A stretch of 64,000 bases of DNA from Mycobacterium sp. 852014-52450_SCH5900713. Its GTDB lineage: Bacteria; Actinomycetota; Actinomycetes; Mycobacteriales; Mycobacteriaceae. The translations under genes and the position numbers were made by a program. The notes under the pieces were generated by a model that worked only from the letters and a program-made list of their open reading frames with translations, had not been told where the DNA came from and made no database searches. The stretch lies in contig NZ_LZIL01000034.1 in assembly GCF_001667075.1 (NCBI RefSeq), positions 81,174 to 145,173 on the forward strand, written 5' to 3'. Below are positions 34,173-43,484 of this stretch, one piece after another. Numbering within the stretch: the stretch's first letter is position 1; each line of letters starts with the position of its first letter.

Positions 34173-34889
34173 ATGGCCCATGGTAACACCGCCCACGAAG
34201 TGCTCGCGGTCGTATTCCAGGTTCGCCATGTCACCAAGCAGGTTACGAAGGGCCGCCCGACGGAAAAACCGCAGCTTAACGTGCTGTTATGGCAGCGTGC
34301 CAAGGATCCGCAGCGGGGCGCCTGGTCGCTGCCGGGAGGACAGCTGCGCAACGACGAGGACATGACCACCTCGGTGCTGCGACAGCTGGCCGAAAAGGTG
34401 GACCTCAAAGAGCTCGCGCACCTGGAACAGCTGGCGGTGTTCTCCGACCCCGACCGGGTGCCGGGTGCCCGGGTGATCGCGTCGACGTTCCTGGGGTTGG
34501 TGCCCTCCCCCGCCACCCCCGAGCTGCCGCCGGACACCCGCTGGCATCCGGTGAGCTGCCTGCCGCCGATGGCCTTCGACCACGGCCCGATGGTGACCCA
34601 CGCGCACACCCGGCTGATCGCCAAGCTGTCCTACACCAACCTCGGGTTCGCCTTGGCCCCAAAGGAATTCGCGCTTTCTACGCTCCGCGACATCTACGGC
34701 GCCGCGCTCGGCTACCAAGTCGATGCGACGAACCTGCAACGCGTGCTGGTCCGCCGCGGCGTGATCAGCCAGACGGGCACCATCGCGCAGTCGGGCCGCA
34801 GCGGCGGGCGGCCGGCGGCCCTGTACCACTTCACCGACTCCCGACTGCGGATCACCGACGAATTCGCCGCCTTACGGCCCCCCGGCTAG
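34173..34889 (+). CDS. nrtR: Nudix-related transcriptional regulator of NAD synthesis
   Basis: The 238-residue protein has an N-terminal Nudix fold, residues 1-145, with a degenerate Nudix box ([22 protein letters not shown] region in place of the catalytic RE..EE pattern), and a C-terminal winged helix domain ([11 protein letters not shown] and GRPAALYHF). This is the architecture of NrtR, which represses nadABC and senses an NAD metabolite. It lies divergent from nadA, like Rv1593c. The ATG abuts the operator, leaving no room for a ribosome-binding site, so a leaderless mRNA is likely. Confidence 0.92.
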   Translation: MAHGNTAHEVLAVVFQVRHVTKQVTKGRPTEKPQLNVLLWQRAKDPQRGAWSLPGGQLRNDEDMTTSVLRQLAEKVDLKELAHLEQLAVFSDPDRVPGARVIASTFLGLVPSPATPELPPDTRWHPVSCLPPMAFDHGPMVTHAHTRLIAKLSYTNLGFALAPKEFALSTLRDIYGAALGYQVDATNLQRVLVRRGVISQTGTIAQSGRSGGRPAALYHFTDSRLRITDEFAALRPPG

Positions 34890-35050
34890 GCTTGTGAAAA
34901 GCGTCTTCGGGTGACGCGATCGCAAATCGATGCCAGTGGCGCGTCCGACTCTGCACGCCCCGGCAACAAGTCGCTCACAGTGCGGCGATTACGTTTTGGT
35001 TACCTGCCGTTCGTGCGCGACAATGCCGGATGGCCTAGAAGGGAGCCTCA

Positions 35051-36391
35051 ATGGCTGAGCTCGGCAATCTGGCAGGCACGCATGGCGCGGAGTGGATCGC
35101 CCGGCCGCCGCACGAGGAACTGCAGCGCAAGGTACGCCCGCTGCTGCCCTCGGACGATCCGTTCTACCAGCCGCCACTGGGCTTCCAACACGCCGAACCC
35201 GGGACGGTGCTGCGTTCGCGCGACGTCGAACTGGCGTTTTTGGGTTTGATCCCGCAGCCGGTCAAGGCCATTCAGCTGCTCTACCGGACGATGGACATGA
35301 ACGGGGAGCCGGAGGCGGCGGCGACCACTGTGATCGTCCCGGCCGAGCTCGCGCCGGAACGTCCGTGCCCGCTGCTGTCTTACCAGTGCGCGATCGACGC
35401 CGTGTCGTCCCGTTGCTTCCCGTCCTACGCGCTGCGGCGCCGGGCGAAGGCCCTCGGATCGATCGGTCAGTTCGAACTCTTCCTGATCGCCGCCGCCGTT
35501 GCCGAGGGCTGGGCCGTCTCCGTGCCGGACCACGAGGGGCTCCAGGGCCTGTGGGGTGCGCCGTACGAGCCCGGCTATCGCGTCCTGGACGGCATCCGGG
35601 CCGCTCTGGGTTCGGAACGCCTCAGGCTTTCCCCGGAGGCGCCGATCGGGCTGTGGGGGTACTCCGGCGGCGGGCTGGCCAGCGCCTGGGCCGCCGAGGT
35701 ATGCGCCGACTACGCGCCCGAACTGGACATCGTCGGGGCGGTACTGGGGTCACCGGTCGGGGATCTCGGCAACACCTTCCGCAGGCTCAACGGCAGTTTC
35801 CTTTCGGGCCTGCCCGCGCTGGTGGTGGCCGCGCTGGCCCACATCTATCCCGAGCTGGACAGGGTGATCAAGGAGCACAGCAACGAAGAGGGGCGCGCCC
35901 TGCTCGAGTCGCTCGAGAAGATGACCACCGTGGAGGCGGTCGTCCGGATGGCGGGCAAAAACATGGGCGACTACCTCGACGAGCCGCTGGAGAGCATCCT
36001 GTCCACGCCCGAGGTGATGCACGTCTTCGAGAACATCAAGCTGGGCGTGGCCGTGCCGACGCCGCCGGTGTTGATCGTGCAGGCCGTCCACGACTACCTC
36101 ATCGACGTGAAAGACATCGACGTGCTCGCCGACGCCTATTCGGCCGGCGGCGCCCAGGTGACCTACCACCGGGACGCGTTCAACGAACACATGCTGCTAC
36201 ACCCGCTGTCGGCGCCGATGACGCTGCGCTGGCTCACCGACCGGTTCGACCGCCGCCCGCTGACCGAGCACCTCATCCGGACCACCTGGCCGACGATGTT
36301 CCATCCGATGACCTATGTCGGGATGGCCCGGCTGGCCAAGATCGCCGCCAAGGTCATCTTCGGCCGGAGCATTCACCGCCGTCCGCTATGA
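35051..36391 (+). CDS. secretory-lipase-family alpha/beta hydrolase
   Basis: This 446-residue protein matches the LIP (secretory lipase) family and recalled Rv1592c. The nucleophile elbow is GYSGGG near residue 204, an acid residue is likely in [10 protein letters not shown] and the histidine in FNEHMLLH. Despite the family name there is no signal peptide at the N-terminus. It probably cleaves lipid or other carboxyl esters. GAAGGGAG lies five bases before the ATG. The 160-base spacer before it carries its own promoter region. Confidence 0.88.
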   Translation: MAELGNLAGTHGAEWIARPPHEELQRKVRPLLPSDDPFYQPPLGFQHAEPGTVLRSRDVELAFLGLIPQPVKAIQLLYRTMDMNGEPEAAATTVIVPAELAPERPCPLLSYQCAIDAVSSRCFPSYALRRRAKALGSIGQFELFLIAAAVAEGWAVSVPDHEGLQGLWGAPYEPGYRVLDGIRAALGSERLRLSPEAPIGLWGYSGGGLASAWAAEVCADYAPELDIVGAVLGSPVGDLGNTFRRLNGSFLSGLPALVVAALAHIYPELDRVIKEHSNEEGRALLESLEKMTTVEAVVRMAGKNMGDYLDEPLESILSTPEVMHVFENIKLGVAVPTPPVLIVQAVHDYLIDVKDIDVLADAYSAGGAQVTYHRDAFNEHMLLHPLSAPMTLRWLTDRFDRRPLTEHLIRTTWPTMFHPMTYVGMARLAKIAAKVIFGRSIHRRPL

Positions 36392-37060
36392 GACGGCCGC
36401 TTCGGCGGCACCCCCTGCTCCCACCGGGAGCGCATCGGAAGGCCGGCCGCCCGGCGGACGGGCGCCCAGGTCGTCGCGGGCGTCGGCGGCCGCCAGCACC
36501 GCATACACCAGCGCGGCGATAGCGGCGGGCCACAGCAGGGTCAGCGCGACCTGCAGCGGGTTTTGGGCGAAGAACACCGGGGGCGCCTGGACGACGTACG
36601 CCACCGACGGGCTTTTGGACAGCGGCACCGCGTCGAAGTTCAATGCGCCGTAGCTGATCCGGACCAGCGCGGCCCCGGTGGCCGTCGCGGCCGCGGCAGC
36701 GGTCAACAGGCCGGTGGACAGCGCGACGACCATCCCCGGCCCGCGGTGCTCGCGCCACTGCCACCCGAGCACGGGCGCCACCACGGCCAGCACGGTCAGC
36801 AGCCCCAGCATCAGGCACGGCGCGTCGAAGAAGTGCTCGGACTCGGTGCCGAGATAGTCGTGGACCCGTTCACCCGCCCGCGTGAGCGCCACCACGGCAT
36901 GGATCGGCGGGGCGATCCACGCCCACAGCCCACCGACCAGCACACCGGCCGCCGCGGACCCCAGCCCGGCGATGGCGATGGCGCGCACCGGCGGCTTACG
37001 CGGGGCGATTGCGGCCGGCGGCGTGTCCCGTCCTTCCATGGGCGTCACGGGCTCGGTCAT
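36386..37060 (-). CDS. DUF2567 membrane protein
   Basis: This 224-residue protein has four hydrophobic helices around residues 25-48, 80-98, 105-130 and 165-190, and an extracytoplasmic loop with [10 protein letters not shown] and [14 protein letters not shown], the pattern of the DUF2567 family (Rv1591). No function is known. Its ATG overlaps the bsaP stop as ATGA, so it is part of the bioB-bsaP transcript. The 3' end overlaps the lipase gene by six bases on the other strand. Confidence 0.85.
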   Translation of the reverse strand: MTEPVTPMEGRDTPPAAIAPRKPPVRAIAIAGLGSAAAGVLVGGLWAWIAPPIHAVVALTRAGERVHDYLGTESEHFFDAPCLMLGLLTVLAVVAPVLGWQWREHRGPGMVVALSTGLLTAAAAATATGAALVRISYGALNFDAVPLSKSPSVAYVVQAPPVFFAQNPLQVALTLLWPAAIAALVYAVLAAADARDDLGARPPGGRPSDALPVGAGGAAEAAVS

Positions 37061-37293
37061 CGCTGGGCCTCCAGCTCGACGGAGTCGACCTGACCGTGCC
37101 GCGAGCATTGCGCCCGCCAGCCGTCGGGTCGGACCTGCACGATCATCCGGCGTCCGCATTCCGCACAGAACCGGGGCGGCTCGAGGCCCAACTGTGCCGC
37201 TGTCGGCACCACGGTGCCGCCCAATTCCCCGGTGTAGACGTTGTAGACGCCGGCGCTGACCGGAGCGCCCAGATCCCGAACCACAGTCGCCAA
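37057..37293 (-). CDS. bsaP: biotin synthase auxiliary protein
   Basis: A 78-residue protein with a Cys cluster FCAECGRR and a later Cys-His pair in CSRHG. It corresponds to Rv1590, recently described as an accessory protein that supports BioB turnover. The gene starts five bases after bioB ends, on the same strand, which fits that role. The start is TTG at 37293 with AGGAAA just before it; a GTG at 37284 is an alternative. Confidence 0.85.
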   Translation of the reverse strand: MATVVRDLGAPVSAGVYNVYTGELGGTVVPTAAQLGLEPPRFCAECGRRMIVQVRPDGWRAQCSRHGQVDSVELEAQR

Positions 37294-37298
37294 GTTTC

Positions 37299-38333
37299 CT
37301 ACAGGGTGGCGTTGAGCGCCTTGATAGGCATCTGTAGGTCGTCGAGCAGTTCCAGGTCGGCCTCGGCCGGGCGGCCGAGGGTAGTCAGATAGTTCCCGAC
37401 GATCACCGCGTTGATGCCGCCCAGGATGCCCTGCTTGGCGCCCAGGTCGCCCAGGGTGATCTCGCGGCCCCCGGCGAACCGCAGCATCGCGCGCGGCAAG
37501 GCCAGGCGGAAGGCGGCCACCGACTTCAGCGCCTCGGCCACCGGCAGCACCTCCAGGTCACCGAACGGCGTGCCGGGACGCGGGTTGAGGAAGTTCAACG
37601 GCACCTCGTCGGGCCCGAGCTCGGCCAGTTCGGCGGCGAACTCCGCGCGCTGCTCGAGCGTCTCGCCCATGCCCAGGATGCCGCCGCAGCACACCTCCAT
37701 GCCGGCGTCGCGCACCATCGACAGGGTCTGCCAGCGCTCTTCCCAGGTGTGGGTGGTCACCACGTTGGTGAAGAACGAGCGGGCGGTCTCCAGGTTGTGG
37801 TTGTAGCGGTGCACACCCATCGCCGACAACTGCTCGACCTGCTCGGTGGTCAGCATCCCCAGCGAGCAGGCGATGTTGATCTCGACCTCATTGCGGATCG
37901 CCTCGATGCCGGCCGCGACCTGGGCCATCAACCGCTCATCGGGCCCACGGACGGCGGCCACGATGCAGAACTCGGTGGCACCCGACTTTGCGGTTTGCTT
38001 GGCGGCCTCGACCAGGCTGGGAATGTCCAGCCGGGCGCTGCGCACCGGCGAGGCGAACAACCCCGATTGCGAGCAGAAATGACAATCCTCCGGGCAACCG
38101 CCGGTCTTCAGGCTGATGATGCCCTCGACCTCGACCTCGGGCCCGCACCAGCGCATCCGGACCTCGTGGGCCAGCGCCAGCAGGTCGTCGAGCCGGTCGT
38201 CGGGCAGTTGCAGCACCCGCAGCACCTGCTCGCGACTCAGTCCCTCGCCGCGCTCGAGTACCTGTTCGCGGGCGACCGCCAGGATGTCTGCGTCGTTGGC
38301 GCCGGTGGCCGGTCGAGTTGCCGCTTGAGTCAC
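37299..38333 (-). CDS. bioB: biotin synthase
   Basis: BioB is a radical SAM enzyme that inserts sulfur into dethiobiotin. The SAM-cluster motif [11 protein letters not shown] is intact, the sacrificial 2Fe-2S cluster region includes CSLGM and [12 protein letters not shown], and YNHNLET is the usual substrate segment. The length is 344 residues. It heads a bioB-bsaP-DUF2567 run. A dyad TTGAAnnnnnnnTTCAA lies 63 bases upstream of the start. Confidence 0.98.
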   Translation of the reverse strand: MTQAATRPATGANDADILAVAREQVLERGEGLSREQVLRVLQLPDDRLDDLLALAHEVRMRWCGPEVEVEGIISLKTGGCPEDCHFCSQSGLFASPVRSARLDIPSLVEAAKQTAKSGATEFCIVAAVRGPDERLMAQVAAGIEAIRNEVEINIACSLGMLTTEQVEQLSAMGVHRYNHNLETARSFFTNVVTTHTWEERWQTLSMVRDAGMEVCCGGILGMGETLEQRAEFAAELAELGPDEVPLNFLNPRPGTPFGDLEVLPVAEALKSVAAFRLALPRAMLRFAGGREITLGDLGAKQGILGGINAVIVGNYLTTLGRPAEADLELLDDLQMPIKALNATL

Positions 38334-38395
38334 CCGTACTCCCCTGCATCATCGGTGGCCGCGCACGCGGCCCCCCTGCCCACGGTGGTGGCAGC

Positions 38396-38412
38396 TTGAA
38401 TAAAGTGTTCAA
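38396..38412. promoter_or_regulatory. dyad upstream of bioB, possible BioQ-like operator
   Basis: TTGAA and TTCAA arms flank a 7-base spacer between bioB and the divergent small membrane-protein gene. Read on the minus strand it contains TTGAACACT, sharing the TGAAC half with the reported mycobacterial BioQ site (TGAAC-N3-GTTAC), but the second half does not match. It is a candidate operator only. Confidence 0.35.
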
Positions 38413-38462
38413 AGTAGGGTAACGGCCGCAGAACATGCCGTCCGCCGGGGTATCTCACCAGA

Positions 38463-38636
38463 ATGACCGATCCGCACGTCGCGTACGTGGCTCACCACAT
38501 GATCCTGCTGGCGATCCCGGCCTTCTTGCCGGCGATCATCGTCGTCGGGGTGATCCTCTACGTCGCGCTCAAGGACCGCCGCTCCCCCGGCGACCAGGAG
38601 GAGGCCGGGCAGCGCAACGACGAAATCGGTGATTGA
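38463..38636 (+). CDS. 57-residue single-span membrane protein
   Basis: A short frame beginning MTDPHVAYVAHHMILLAI has one strong hydrophobic helix (about residues 13-37), two adjacent histidines at its start and a charged C-terminal tail with Asp, Glu and Arg. Nearly all codons end in G or C. It is followed after 84 bases by a polytopic protein on the same strand, forming the first gene of a four-gene cluster. I do not recognise it. Its size resembles accessory subunits of membrane complexes. Confidence 0.65.
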   Translation: MTDPHVAYVAHHMILLAIPAFLPAIIVVGVILYVALKDRRSPGDQEEAGQRNDEIGD

Positions 38637-38720
38637 CCGGCCGCCGATTTGGGCATTCCGCTTCCTGCGAGCTGGATCACAGCCCGCCAGGCGGGCGGGC
38701 GCTGTTGGGAGGGTTTGACG

Positions 38721-40565
38721 ATGAAATCGGCGGAACTCACTTTCGTTGCCGAGGCACCGGCGCGCGGCGCCGGCCTGAACCAGGTGATCGGGCTGTCGGT
38801 CGCGGCGGTAGTGATCGCCGCGGTCATGCTCTGGGTCGGTTATGCCCACCGCACCCATCGGATCGAGTGGTTGACCCGGGTCGCCGACAAGCTGGGCGAG
38901 AAGTTCCACCGGCCCAATTGGGTGGCGCTTCCGGTCCTCATCTTCACGACGTTCATCATCTGCGCGCTGTTCGGATTCATCTGGGACGTCAGCTGGCACA
39001 TCGGCAACGGGCGCGACCCCGGCCCCTTGGCCAACCCCGCGCACTACTTCATCATCATCGGGCTGTTCGGAATCTTCGTGGCCGGCATGGTCTCGGTGGT
39101 GCTGCCGTTCGACAAGCCGGGCCCCGCGTCGGTGCGGATCACCCGCAACTGGCACGCGCCCGTCGGCGGCCTGCTGATGGCGGGCTGCGGGATGTACGCG
39201 ATGATCGGGTTCCCGCTCGACGACATCTGGCACCGCATCTTTGGGCAAGACGTAACCCTCTGGGGCCCAACACATTTGATGATGATCGGCGGTGCGTGTT
39301 TCTCGCTGTTCTCGGTGCTGATGCTGGAGCGTGAAGGCGAGGCGCACGACGGCGACGAGGTAACCCACGGCGCCTTCATCACCTTCCTGCGTTACCTGTC
39401 CTTCGGCGGGCTGTTCATCGGCCTGTCCGTCTACCAGATCGAGTTCGACTTCGGGGTTCCGCAGTTCCGGCTGGTGTTTCAGCCGATGCTGATTGCCGCG
39501 GCGTCCGCGCTGGCGGCCGTCGCCGCCCGCATGACGATGGGACGCGGTGCCGCGATCATCGCGGCGCTGTTCGCCATCGCGCTGCGCGGTGCGGTTGCGG
39601 TGCTGGTCGGCCCTATCCTGGGCGCTCCGATCAACTGGTTCCCGCTGTACCTGGGTCCCGCGCTGGTCGTCGAGCTGGTGGCGCTGACCCCGTTGATCAA
39701 GCGTCCGGTGGCCTTCGGCGCCGTCTCCGGCCTCGCGGTCGCCACGGTGGGGCTGTGGCTGGAATCGCTGTGGATCGGGGCGGTGTACCACTACCCGTGG
39801 CCGACCAGCATGTGGGGCGAGGCGCTGGCGATGTCGGTGCCCGTCGCGGCGCTGACCGGGGTTTGCGGCGCGCTGTTCGGCCTGGTCCTCACCGGCCGGC
39901 GCCTCCCAAGCCGCGGGGTCGGCATCTCGGTGGTGGCGGCGGCAGTGCTGGTGATCGGCATCGCGGTGGCCAACGGCCTGCACATCCTCGTGCCGGGCCA
40001 GAACACCGCCACCGTGACGTTGACGGATCTCCCCAGCCCCGCGGGGCAACGCATGGTGTCGGCCGACGTGATGATCTCCCCGACGACCATGGTCAGTGAC
40101 CACCCGGACTGGCTGACGATCCTGTCCTGGCAGGGGCGGATGCAGAACGACCGTGGCCTGATGATCGACAAGCTCGCCAAGGTCGGGCCGGGGCACTACC
40201 GGTCCACCCAGCCGGTCCCGGTGTGGGGAGACTGGAAGACGCTGTTGCGGGTGCAGGACGGCCGCACGATGACGGCCGTGCCGATCTACGAGCCGGCCGA
40301 CGACGCCATCCCGGCGCCCGAGGTCCCCGCGCTCGCGACCAGCACGCGGCCGTTCGTCCTGGAGGTCACCATCCTGCAGCGCGAACGCGACCAGAGCGCG
40401 CCCGCCTGGTTGTTCACCGCCGGGGGGATCGTCGTGCTGTTCCTGACGCTGATGGTGATCAGCGCCTTGACCTGGGGCGCCGGCCGGATCAACAACTACG
40501 ACACCCTGCCCAAGCGGCCGAAGGAAGAGAAGCACACCGTGCCGGGCACCCCCCAGGCGGCGTGA
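38721..40565 (+). CDS. polytopic membrane protein of unknown function, His-rich motifs
   Basis: The 614-residue protein has about twelve hydrophobic helices and an extracytoplasmic domain of about 130 residues before the last helix. Striking segments near the N-terminal third combine His and acidic residues: WDVSWHIGNGRDPG, NPAHYF, RNWHAP, PLDDIWHRIFG and WGPTHLMMIGG. They look like metal or heme ligands in or near the membrane. I do not recognise a named family. GGGAGGG lies seven bases before the ATG. The downstream partner is a cupredoxin-like lipoprotein, so a copper- or electron-transfer-linked complex is plausible, but this is inference. Confidence 0.85.
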   Translation: MKSAELTFVAEAPARGAGLNQVIGLSVAAVVIAAVMLWVGYAHRTHRIEWLTRVADKLGEKFHRPNWVALPVLIFTTFIICALFGFIWDVSWHIGNGRDPGPLANPAHYFIIIGLFGIFVAGMVSVVLPFDKPGPASVRITRNWHAPVGGLLMAGCGMYAMIGFPLDDIWHRIFGQDVTLWGPTHLMMIGGACFSLFSVLMLEREGEAHDGDEVTHGAFITFLRYLSFGGLFIGLSVYQIEFDFGVPQFRLVFQPMLIAAASALAAVAARMTMGRGAAIIAALFAIALRGAVAVLVGPILGAPINWFPLYLGPALVVELVALTPLIKRPVAFGAVSGLAVATVGLWLESLWIGAVYHYPWPTSMWGEALAMSVPVAALTGVCGALFGLVLTGRRLPSRGVGISVVAAAVLVIGIAVANGLHILVPGQNTATVTLTDLPSPAGQRMVSADVMISPTTMVSDHPDWLTILSWQGRMQNDRGLMIDKLAKVGPGHYRSTQPVPVWGDWKTLLRVQDGRTMTAVPIYEPADDAIPAPEVPALATSTRPFVLEVTILQRERDQSAPAWLFTAGGIVVLFLTLMVISALTWGAGRINNYDTLPKRPKEEKHTVPGTPQAA

Positions 40566-40568
40566 TCG

Positions 40569-40937
40569 ATGACGATCCGTAGCACCCTGAGCGCGGCGTG
40601 GGTGGCGGCGCTGGCGTGGGCGTTGATCGCTTGCGGCGGTTCGCATAACCAGTCGCAGCCCGCCGGCGCGGGCCCGACGATCGATGTCACCATCGCCAAG
40701 GGGCAGGTGACTCCCACCAATGCCGCCCTGCAGGCCAAGGTGCACCAGCCGATCACGGTGAAGGTGACCAGTGACGCCGCCGACGAGCTGCACGTGCACT
40801 CGACGCCCGACCACAAGTTCCAGGTGGCGGCCGCGCCAAACCAGACGTTCCAGTTCAGCGCCGACGTGCCCGGCAACGTCGAGGTGGAGTTGCACCACCT
40901 GGACCGCACGATTGCGACCGTCCAAGTCCAACCGTGA
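40569..40937 (+). CDS. cupredoxin-like lipoprotein
   Basis: The 122-residue protein begins with a lipoprotein signal whose lipobox is ALIACGG (Cys at residue 20), so it should be anchored outside the membrane. The mature part fits a small beta-sandwich of the cupredoxin/EfeO-N type: KVTSDAADELHVHS carries the HxH pair and PGNVEVELHHLD a second pair of histidines near the C-terminus. A cysteine ligand of classical blue copper sites is missing. The start follows the previous stop by three bases; its own stop overlaps the next gene as GTGA. Confidence 0.8.
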   Translation: MTIRSTLSAAWVAALAWALIACGGSHNQSQPAGAGPTIDVTIAKGQVTPTNAALQAKVHQPITVKVTSDAADELHVHSTPDHKFQVAAAPNQTFQFSADVPGNVEVELHHLDRTIATVQVQP

Positions 40938-42298
40938 CCGGCGGCGGCGCGACCGTGGTGCTCGCGCACGGGCTCGGCGGATCCGGCGACCTTCCGGTGC
41001 CGTACATGTACGCGATGGTCGGCGCGGCGTGGGCCCTGACGTTCACCTTCGCGCTGGTCGCCTTCGCCTGGCGGCGGCCGCGGTTCGATCCGCTCAAGCC
41101 CGGCCGCCCACTGCCCGCGGCGGTGACCGCGCTGGTTGACGCCCCGGCGACGCGGTGGACGGCCGCCGGGCTGGCGCTGGTGTTCGCCGCGTGGGCGGTG
41201 GCGGCCGGGGTGTGGGGCCCGCAGTCGGAGACCAATGCCCTGCTGGGCGTGTTCTACGTGCTGCTGTGGGTCGGGTTGGTGGCGGTGTCACTGGCGATTG
41301 GGCCGGTTTGGCGGGTCATCTCCCCGATGGGGACGGTCTACGTGTTGCTGCGACGGGCCACACCCGAGCGCGTGCACCGACCGCGGCGGCCCTATCCCGA
41401 ACGGTGGGGCTACCGGCCGGCCGCGCTGGGCCTGTTCGCGTTCGTCTGGATGGAGCTGGCCAGCCCGAACCCGGCGTCGCTGCCCTGGGTGCGCGCGTGG
41501 CTGGGTGGGTATGCCGTGGCCATGCTGGCGGGCGCCTGGCTGTGCGGCCAGCGCTGGCTGGCCCGCGCCGACCCGTTCGGCGTGTACAGCATGGCGGTGT
41601 CTCGCCTGTCCCCGTTTCGCCGCAACCCGCAGAGCGGGAAGATCGTCATCGGGAATCCGCTCGACCATTTGCCGTCGCTGCCGGTGCGGCCCGGGGTGGT
41701 CGTGCTGCTCGCGGTGTTGCTCGGGTCCACGGCGTTCGACAGTTTCTCGTCGTCCCCGACGTGGCGCGGCTTCGCCGACGGGCTGTCTCACGACGTCGGC
41801 CTGCCGCCGACGCTGGCGTCGTCGCTGCTGCGCACCCTCGGGCTGGTGGTGTTCATTTCTGTTGTGGCGGTTACCTTTTCGCTCGCCGCGCGCGCGACGG
41901 GCGGCGTGGACCGAGAGCAGCGGGGCGCCCTGCCCGGCCAGATGGCGCATTCCCTGATCCCGATCGTGGTGGGCTACATCTTCGCCCACTACCTGACCTA
42001 CCTCGTCGAGCGCGGACAGCAGGCCATGCTGGCGCTGGCCGACCCGTTCGGCCGCGGCTGGAATTTGCTGGGCTTGGCGCACCAGCAGGTGGCCTACGTG
42101 TTGTCCGCCCACCCGCCGGTGCTGGCCGGGATCAAGGTGGCCTGCGTGGTCACCGGCCACATCGTCGCGGTGATCGCGGCCCACGACAAGGCCCTGCGGC
42201 TGCTGCCGAGCGGCCATCAGCTCACCGGCCAGCTGACCATGATGCTGGTCATGGTCGGCTACACCTTCACCGGCCTGTACCTGCTGTTCGGCGGCTAG
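40934..42298 (+). CDS. polytopic membrane protein of unknown function
   Basis: The 454-residue protein has about ten hydrophobic helices. Its N-terminus carries a conserved-looking AHGLGGSGDLPVPYMYAM segment outside the first helix, and later histidines occur in HSLIPIVVGYIFAHYLTYL and VTGHIVAVIAAHDKAL, which could bind metal or heme. It starts in a GTGA overlap with the cupredoxin-like gene, so the two should be translated together. I do not recognise a function. Its 3' end overlaps the 2H-phosphoesterase-like gene by four bases on the opposite strand. Confidence 0.85.
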   Translation: MTGGGATVVLAHGLGGSGDLPVPYMYAMVGAAWALTFTFALVAFAWRRPRFDPLKPGRPLPAAVTALVDAPATRWTAAGLALVFAAWAVAAGVWGPQSETNALLGVFYVLLWVGLVAVSLAIGPVWRVISPMGTVYVLLRRATPERVHRPRRPYPERWGYRPAALGLFAFVWMELASPNPASLPWVRAWLGGYAVAMLAGAWLCGQRWLARADPFGVYSMAVSRLSPFRRNPQSGKIVIGNPLDHLPSLPVRPGVVVLLAVLLGSTAFDSFSSSPTWRGFADGLSHDVGLPPTLASSLLRTLGLVVFISVVAVTFSLAARATGGVDREQRGALPGQMAHSLIPIVVGYIFAHYLTYLVERGQQAMLALADPFGRGWNLLGLAHQQVAYVLSAHPPVLAGIKVACVVTGHIVAVIAAHDKALRLLPSGHQLTGQLTMMLVMVGYTFTGLYLLFGG

Positions 42299-42804
42299 CC
42301 GATCAGGTAGTCGACCTTCTTCTCGCCGTTCCAGTGCCGCAAACCGGCGAAGCTTCCCTCGACGAGGGTGGGCCGCCCCGCGATCCGCAGCGCCCGGCCC
42401 AGCGCCGGTCCGCCGACGCGCCGGGCCAGCGTGACGTGCGGCGTCCACTGGCCGGGCAGGCTGGTGGGGGCCGGCGCGGGGGCCAGGTGCTCGCCGCACC
42501 GCCGGTGCACCTCCGCGTGGAAATCCAGCAGCTCCGCCGTCGGGACGATGAGCCGGGCCAGGATCGCGTTGGACCGTCCGAGCAGCAACGACGCGCCGAC
42601 GGCGCAGCCCAGCGGCAGCCGGTCGGTCAGCGGCCGGAGCGCGGCGTCGGCCTCCTCGGCGATGCGGTCGGCCACCGCGAGCGTGACGTGCGGCCGCCCG
42701 GCCGGCGCCTGACTGGGAATCCCGGCGCCGGCCAGCGCGTCCCAAAGCCCGCGGATCGTCGCCTCGGTGTCGCCGTCGAAGAGCAGCTCGATGGAATGCA
42801 CCAT
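42295..42804 (-). CDS. 2'-5' RNA ligase/2H phosphoesterase family protein
   Basis: The 169-residue protein has the two HxT catalytic motifs of the 2H superfamily, PHVTLAVAD near residue 39 and PHVTLARRV near residue 122, about 80 residues apart as expected. Members cleave or form 2'-5' or cyclic phosphodiester bonds; the substrate is unknown. It corresponds to Rv1571. Its ATG overlaps the bioD stop as TGATG, so it is transcribed with the biotin genes. Confidence 0.88.
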   Translation of the reverse strand: MVHSIELLFDGDTEATIRGLWDALAGAGIPSQAPAGRPHVTLAVADRIAEEADAALRPLTDRLPLGCAVGASLLLGRSNAILARLIVPTAELLDFHAEVHRRCGEHLAPAPAPTSLPGQWTPHVTLARRVGGPALGRALRIAGRPTLVEGSFAGLRHWNGEKKVDYLIG

Positions 42805-43484
42805 CAGCCGACCAGCGCGGTGACCCAGTCGCGGTCGAACGCCGCGGCGCTCATGGCCGCGAACCGCGCGGCGTCCATCGATCCGGCCCCCGCCGGCAGC
42901 GCGGCCCGCACCTGACCCAGCCGGTCCAGGGCGGAGCGATTCGAAGTCTCGACCGGCCCGGGGCGCGCCGGCCAGCTGCCGATGACCAGCCCTGCGCACG
43001 GGACATCATGGGCGGCAAGCGATTCCAGCGTCAGCGCGGTGTGGTTAAGGGTGCCCAATTCCGCGGTCACCGCGACCAGCGCCGCGGCACCCGTCTCGAC
43101 GGCCAGATCGCGCAGGGTGACGCCCGCGGCGGCGAGCTCGACGAGCAGCCCGCCGGCCCCTTCGACCAGCGTAAGCCGGCCCGGGCGGTCCAGGCCGGCG
43201 ATGAGCCGCAGCACGTGGTCGCCGGTGGGCAGCGCGGCGCCGGCCAGCTCGGCGGCGGCGGCCGGTGCCAGCGGTTGCGGGTAGCGGGCCAGCCCGGCCA
43301 ACTCGGTCACGCCGGACAACCGGGCGACCTCGGCAAGGTCGTCGTCGCCGGTGTCGGTGCCGGTCTGGACCGGTTTGCATACCGCCACGTCGATGCCTGC
43401 CTGACGCGCGTGACAGGCCAGCGCGGCGGTGACGATGGTCTTGCCGACCCCGGTTCCCGTCCCCGTGACGACCAGGACGGTCAA
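42804..43484 (-). CDS. bioD: dethiobiotin synthetase
   Basis: BioD closes the ureido ring from diaminopelargonic acid, CO2 and ATP. The P-loop GTGTGVGKT, the substrate lysine in CKPVQTG and the [11 protein letters not shown] motif are present. The 226-residue length fits. The start is a TTG at 43484 that overlaps the bioF stop as TTGA; this overlap and the family N-terminus (TVLVVTGT) support the rare codon. Confidence 0.96.
   Translation of the reverse strand: MTVLVVTGTGTGVGKTIVTAALACHARQAGIDVAVCKPVQTGTDTGDDDLAEVARLSGVTELAGLARYPQPLAPAAAAELAGAALPTGDHVLRLIAGLDRPGRLTLVEGAGGLLVELAAAGVTLRDLAVETGAAALVAVTAELGTLNHTALTLESLAAHDVPCAGLVIGSWPARPGPVETSNRSALDRLGQVRAALPAGAGSMDAARFAAMSAAAFDRDWVTALVG

Noticed and set aside
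33077..34624. 515-residue reading of nadA
   Set aside because: The N-terminal extension runs antisense through nrtR and over its operator; the GTG at 34126 has a proper ribosome-binding site.
38409..40931. 840-codon open frame on the minus strand
   Set aside because: It is antisense to the polytopic and cupredoxin-like genes, has no domain logic and reflects the GC-rich codon positions of the real genes.
40934..42298. Naming the 454-residue membrane protein as a hydrolase
   Set aside because: Related proteins sometimes carry enzyme names in databases, but nothing in this sequence shows a catalytic motif.
37299..42804. Prophage or insertion element between bioB and bioD
   Set aside because: No integrase, transposase, attachment repeats or atypical base composition; the genes there have normal codon use for this genome.
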